From NCBI GenBank assembly GCA_964245495.1, contig CAXTNC010000108.1, positions 1 to 10,231 on the forward strand: a stretch of DNA of 10,231 bases, in the 5' to 3' direction. Each line of letters begins with the position of its first letter. Position 1 is the first letter of the stretch. Source of the stretch: LMUY01 sp964245495. Lineage in GTDB: Bacteria > Pseudomonadota > Alphaproteobacteria > Acetobacterales > Acetobacteraceae. This document shows positions 7,335 through 10,231 of the stretch, piece after piece. The notes beneath the pieces were generated by a model that was given only the letters and a program-made list of their open reading frames with translations, did no database searches and was not told the origin of the DNA. Made by a program: the position numbers and the translations under genes.

Positions 7335-8441
7335 CTAATGCGTGATGCCGAGCTTCCTGCACCCTTCGGCGTAGCGCCCGGTGCACAGCACGGCCGCCGT
7401 CTCGATCGGCTTGCCGTTCACCGTCTTGTCCACGATCTCCGCCTTGAGGTTGGAGGCCGTGACCAGCGTCGGCGTGAACAGCTGGGTCGGCGTGTTGAAC
7501 AGCGTGGCGTCGGCCTTGGGCGCCTGGCCGGCGAGCAGCTGCACCACCACGTTCGCGGCGGCGGCGGCCACGATCTCGCTCGGCTTGGAGATGGTGTTGT
7601 ACTGGTCGCCGGAGATGATCAGCTGCAGCCCGGCGATGGTGGCGTCGTTGCCGGTCACCGCCGGCAGCGGCTCGACGCCGGCCGCCTTGAAGGCCGCGAC
7701 CGCGCCGCCGCCGGTGCCGTCGTTGGCGGCGACGACGCCCACGATCTGCTTGCCGAAGCGGGACACCTGGCCGCTCACCCACTGCTGCGCCTTGGACGGC
7801 GCCCATTCCGGCGTGTCGAACTCGGCCAGGGTCTTGTAGCCGCCCTCGGCGATCCCTTCGTGGATGCCCTTCTTGATCAGCCCGGCCGCCGCGTCCGTGG
7901 GCGAGCCGTTGACCTCCAGCAGCCCGGCATCCCCGGCCGCCACGTGCGCGGCCTTCAGGTGCTCGACCAGGGATTGCGCGATCGACCTGCCGATCGCCTC
8001 GTTGTTGAACGACACGTAGTAGTCCGCCGGGGCGGACGGCACGGGGCGGTCATAGGCGATGACCTTGATGCCCCGGCCCTGCGCCTGCTTCACCAGCGAA
8101 GCGGCGGCGGCCGAGTCCACCGGGTCGATCACGATCGCCTTGGCGCCCTGGGAGATGACCGAGTTGAACTGCTGCTGCTGCCGCGACGCGTCGCCGTCGG
8201 CGTTTTGGTAGAGGACCTTGCAGGTGGGGCAGAGCTTGGTCATCTCCGCCACGAAGCCCGGATGGTCGTGCTCCTCGTAGCGGGTCGAGCTTTGGTCCGG
8301 CATCAGGAAGGCCACGGTGGCGTCGGAGATGGCCGCCGCGGACGCGCCGTGCCCGGCGGAAAGGGACAGGACGATCGCCGCGGCCCCCGCCAACGGCACG
8401 GCGGCGGCTCGGCGCTTTTTCGGCATGGTCTGCTGGAACAT
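7335..8441 (-). CDS. Periplasmic sugar/polyol-binding protein, XylF-like
   Basis: A 368-residue substrate-binding protein of the ribose/xylose type (Peripla_BP_4 family), secreted to the periplasm to deliver ligand to the permease. Seen: a signal peptide with basic PKKRR (8-11), a hydrophobic core (about 14-29) and likely cleavage after ASA (33-35), with no lipobox. Then come AFLMPDQSSTRYEEHD (44-59), DPVD (106-109), YDRPV (130-134), ANDGTGGG (239-246) and GNDA (264-267), all typical of XylF-like proteins. Four cysteines, 71 and 74 (CPTC) and 353 and 361, lie in a secreted protein and may form disulfides. The ATG at 8439-8441 is preceded by AAGGAAA at good spacing, so it is preferred over the second ATG, which encodes Met6. 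It is the first transport gene, followed by the stem-loop and the ATPase gene. Ligand identity cannot be read from sequence; context suggests a polyol or pentose-like compound. Confidence 0.93.
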   Translation of the reverse strand: MFQQTMPKKRRAAAVPLAGAAAIVLSLSAGHGASAAAISDATVAFLMPDQSSTRYEEHDHPGFVAEMTKLCPTCKVLYQNADGDASRQQQQFNSVISQGAKAIVIDPVDSAAAASLVKQAQGRGIKVIAYDRPVPSAPADYYVSFNNEAIGRSIAQSLVEHLKAAHVAAGDAGLLEVNGSPTDAAAGLIKKGIHEGIAEGGYKTLAEFDTPEWAPSKAQQWVSGQVSRFGKQIVGVVAANDGTGGGAVAAFKAAGVEPLPAVTGNDATIAGLQLIISGDQYNTISKPSEIVAAAAANVVVQLLAGQAPKADATLFNTPTQLFTPTLVTASNLKAEIVDKTVNGKPIETAAVLCTGRYAEGCRKLGITH

Positions 8442-8511
8442 CGACGTTTCCTTGTTCGTAAGCCGGTCACCGGCTGTTGCAACGCGCTGCGGGCGGGGCG
8501 GCTGGCCGCCG
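8442..8511 (-). promoter_or_regulatory. Spacer before the binding-protein gene with three small palindromes
   Basis: These 70 bases between the araC-type gene and the binding-protein gene hold three elements. GGCGGC/GCCGCC (8497-8510) lies just after the regulator's stop. GTTGCAAC (8476-8483) is a perfect palindrome. AGCCGG/CCGGCT (8461-8475) has a 3-base loop. The last two are placed where an operator or an attenuating hairpin would lie. On the minus strand TTGCAA (8477-8482) could be a -35 box, but no good -10 follows at 16-18 bases. The function is unproven. Confidence 0.35.
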
Positions 8512-9474
8512 TCAGTTCAGGGCCGCCCGCGCCCCCTGCCTGGGGTTGACGGGCCGCGCGCCGCCGGCCGCCCCCGCGGCGCCGGCCGCCTGGGCCGCAT
8601 GGCAGCTGCGGTAGGCGGACGGCGACATCGCCTTCTGCGCCAGGAACTGGCGGTTGAAGTTGGACACGTTGTTGAAGCCGACCTCGAAGCAGATGTCGGC
8701 GATGCGCTGCTGCCCGAGCGCCAGCAGGTCGCACGCGCGGTTGATCCGCAGGCCGTTGACGTAGCTGACGAAGCTGATCCCGGCGTGGCGGCGGAAGGCG
8801 CGGCTGAACGCGCTCGGGCTGTAGCCGCACAGCGCCGCCAGGTCAGACTCCCGCAGGTCGCCGGCCAGGTTGCGGGCGATGTGCGCGAGCGCGTGGTTCA
8901 GCGGGCGCGTCATGTGGTCGCCGGGCCGCGGGTGGTAGCCGACGCTGGCCAGGCTGCTGCGGCCGGCGTCGGCGTGCAGCGTGCCGAGCAGGGCGAAGAA
9001 CAGCTCCATGCGCCGGGAGCCGCCGGCGCCGAGCAGCTCCTCCATCATGGGCTGCGCCGCGGCCCCGGCAGCGGGGGTGAACAGCAGGCCGCGCCCGCAC
9101 TCGTCCAGCAGCGCCGGCAGGAACCGCATCTCGGGGAACAGCGCGGCGATGCCGGCCGCCATCGCCCCGGTGAACTGCAGCACCAGGCAGCGGCGCGGCA
9201 CGGCGGCCATGGCTGGCAGGTCGCTGATCCAGTTGTGCGGCAGGTTGGGGCCGGTCAGCACCAGGTTGCCCGGGCCGAACGGGCCGATGTGGTCGCCCAC
9301 GAAGCAGCGCCCGGTCGTCTCGGTGATGAGGTGCAGCTCGTACTCGGGATGGAAGTGCCAGCGCACCGTGCGGTAGGGATAGCCGTGCGACCACACCTTG
9401 AAGGACTCGGCGCCGGACACCCCGACCACTTCGAGCGCCGCGTCGTGCTGGGCCGGTCGGACGGCGCTGCCCAT
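8512..9474 (-). CDS. AraC-family transcriptional regulator
   Basis: A 320-residue regulator with an N-terminal cupin-like sensing domain and a C-terminal AraC DNA-binding domain. Seen (numbered from the ATG at 9472-9474): the cupin strand HFHPEYELHLI (40-50), GNLVLTGPNLPHNW (about 69-82), a linker region, the first helix-turn-helix LRESDLAALCGYSPSAFSRAF (about 207-227), and the second IADICFEVGFNNVSNFNRQF (about 258-277), followed by the family's MSPSAYR. It ends in an alanine/glycine-rich tail that is probably unstructured. The frame extends to a TTG at 9541-9543 that has no ribosome-binding site. The ATG at 9474, with AAGGGGAAG 11 bases upstream, is preferred. It lies 70 bases upstream of the binding-protein gene on the same strand, so it may be co-transcribed with its targets. 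It is the likely substrate-responsive activator or repressor of the operon; the effector is unknown. Confidence 0.92.
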   Translation of the reverse strand: MGSAVRPAQHDAALEVVGVSGAESFKVWSHGYPYRTVRWHFHPEYELHLITETTGRCFVGDHIGPFGPGNLVLTGPNLPHNWISDLPAMAAVPRRCLVLQFTGAMAAGIAALFPEMRFLPALLDECGRGLLFTPAAGAAAQPMMEELLGAGGSRRMELFFALLGTLHADAGRSSLASVGYHPRPGDHMTRPLNHALAHIARNLAGDLRESDLAALCGYSPSAFSRAFRRHAGISFVSYVNGLRINRACDLLALGQQRIADICFEVGFNNVSNFNRQFLAQKAMSPSAYRSCHAAQAAGAAGAAGGARPVNPRQGARAALN

Positions 9475-9608
9475 GGCTGTCGTTGCTTCCCCTTGCGCCG
9501 GCGCCGAGCAACCGCTTCGGCCCTGGTCGTTGCTTGAAGGCAAGCTATGGCGTCGCGGCGGACGGCGCTACTGCAATCGACTCCCGCCTTCAATACTTTT
9601 TTGCAGGC
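9475..9608 (-). promoter_or_regulatory. Leader region of the araC-type gene with repeated GTTGCT half-sites
   Basis: The 10-base word GTCGTTGCTT occurs twice (9479-9488 and 9526-9535), and AGCAAC, the inverted half-site, lies between them (9507-9512). The second copy overlaps a small perfect hairpin, GCTTG-AAGG-CAAGC (9532-9545). A run of six T on the plus strand lies at 9597-9602, next to the oxidoreductase stop. I see no convincing -35/-10 pair and no terminator hairpin for the oxidoreductase. The half-sites are candidates for regulator binding only. Confidence 0.3.
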
Positions 9609-10231
9609 TCAGGCGGCCAGCGCACGCGCTTGCGGCAGCGTCAGCCGCCGGCGCATCGCGTGGGACAGGGTTGCCGCCGCCTGGTCCCGCCCGCAGACCA
9701 GCGCCGCCTGCACCGCGCCGTCCTTGAGATACCACGCCGCGAAGTCGAACGCTTCCACGTCGCCGTCGAAGGCCACGCTATCCCATCCGGAGGCGTGGCC
9801 CAGGGAATGCAGCCGCTTGCCGGCCTGCGCGCTCCAGAAGAACGGCACCCCCTCATACTCTGCGCCCTGCCCCATCATGTTCAGCGCCGCGACCCGGCCA
9901 TGCTGCTGCGCCAGGCGCCAATGCTCGATCCGCGGCCAGCCGGCTGGCGAGGCGATGTCGCCCGCGGCCCACCGCCCGTCCGCCACGCGCAGCCCGGCAG
10001 CCGCGGCCCGGCCGCCGTCCGGCGCCCTGTTGAGCGCCCCGGCATAGCCCAGCACAGGCTTCACGCCCGTGCCGGCCACCACCAGCTCGGCCGCCAGGCG
10101 CTCCCCCGTCCCGAGCACCACGGCGTCGCGGTCCACCCTGCTGACGCTGGCGCCCAGGCGGAAGCGCACGCCCCTGGCCTCGTGCAAGGAGCGGATCGCC
10201 CGGCCCACCCGCTCCCCGAACAGCTGCGCGA
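9609..10231 (-). CDS. FAD-dependent NAD(P)H oxidoreductase, C-terminal part (ferredoxin/rubredoxin-reductase-like)
   Basis: The last 207 or so residues of a pyridine-nucleotide-disulfide-type flavoprotein; its 5' end lies beyond the window. Such enzymes pass electrons from NAD(P)H via FAD to a ferredoxin, rubredoxin or Rieske partner in the cytosol. Seen: the end of the NAD-binding domain (LHEARGVRFRLGASVSRVDRDAVVL; ELVVAGTGVKP), the FAD-contacting AAGDIA motif, EHWRLAQQHGRVAALNMMGQ, and VPFFWS leading into the C-terminal reductase domain that ends at the TGA at 9609-9611. The EHW..A.QQGR.AA.NM and VPFFW features are those of the oxygenase-coupled ferredoxin reductase / AIFM3-like group. The frame is open to the window edge (LFGERVGRAI), so the internal GTG at 10206-10208 is not the start. 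It ends about 134 bases before the regulator gene on the same strand. No functional link to the transport operon is evident. Confidence 0.88.
   Translation of the reverse strand, partial: AQLFGERVGRAIRSLHEARGVRFRLGASVSRVDRDAVVLGTGERLAAELVVAGTGVKPVLGYAGALNRAPDGGRAAAAGLRVADGRWAAGDIASPAGWPRIEHWRLAQQHGRVAALNMMGQGAEYEGVPFFWSAQAGKRLHSLGHASGWDSVAFDGDVEAFDFAAWYLKDGAVQAALVCGRDQAAATLSHAMRRRLTLPQARALAA

Noticed and set aside
4024..7338. Plus-strand open frame of about 1100 codons
   Set aside because: It lies antisense to the dehydrogenase, permease and ATPase genes, runs through the N gap, and is rich in His, Gln, Arg and Val in a way typical of the complement of GC-rich codons. It has no recognisable domain.
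7024..7806. Minus-strand open frame through the N gap overlapping the binding-protein gene
   Set aside because: It is out of frame with both neighbouring genes and is an artefact of translating Ns as open sequence.
9475..9543. 23-residue N-terminal extension of the AraC-type regulator from a TTG
   Set aside because: There is no ribosome-binding site before the TTG and the extra residues are low-complexity. The ATG at 9474 has a purine-rich site and fits the start of the sensing domain.

Overview
The window is very GC-rich. Every gene I can support lies on the minus strand, so transcription runs from high to low coordinates. GC-rich third codon positions, BipA- and AmpG-type housekeeping genes and a palindromic intergenic element all point to a high-GC alphaproteobacterium. 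Rhodospirillales/Acetobacteraceae is my best guess, but it is an inference and was not tested by search. There are no rRNA or tRNA genes, CRISPR arrays, transposases or phage genes.

Layout in transcription order. The high end holds the C-terminal part of an FAD-dependent, ferredoxin/rubredoxin-reductase-like NAD(P)H oxidoreductase, which runs off the window. After about 130 bases comes an AraC-family regulator, then a tight gene train: a secreted sugar/polyol-binding protein, a single-domain ABC ATPase, a ten-or-so-helix permease, a zinc-dependent medium-chain dehydrogenase of the erythritol/L-threitol dehydrogenase type, and an FGGY-family kinase. The ATPase and permease genes overlap by 4 bases, and the dehydrogenase and kinase genes are 2 bases apart. 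A strong stem-loop follows the binding-protein gene, as is common in binding-protein-dependent transport operons. A mosaic of palindromes closes the operon. Then come the complete housekeeping GTPase gene typA (bipA) and the 5' part of an ampG-like muropeptide permease gene.

The central five genes plus the regulator read as a catabolic operon for a polyol or sugar. The ABC transporter imports the substrate, the dehydrogenase oxidises it to a ketose, the kinase phosphorylates the ketose, and the AraC protein probably senses the substrate or a product. The substrate cannot be fixed from sequence. The dehydrogenase resembles enzymes acting on C4 polyols. A two-enzyme dehydrogenase-plus-kinase route would be complete for a pentitol (via xylulose 5-phosphate) but incomplete for a tetritol unless isomerases lie elsewhere. 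The kinase lacks the SGQMHG signature of true xylulokinases, which makes this the most interesting biochemical question here.

The assembly has a 100-N scaffold gap inside the 5' end of the ATPase gene. The two flanks share an 8-base word in the same reading phase, and joining them there gives a sensible continuous N-terminus, so the gap is probably small or absent.
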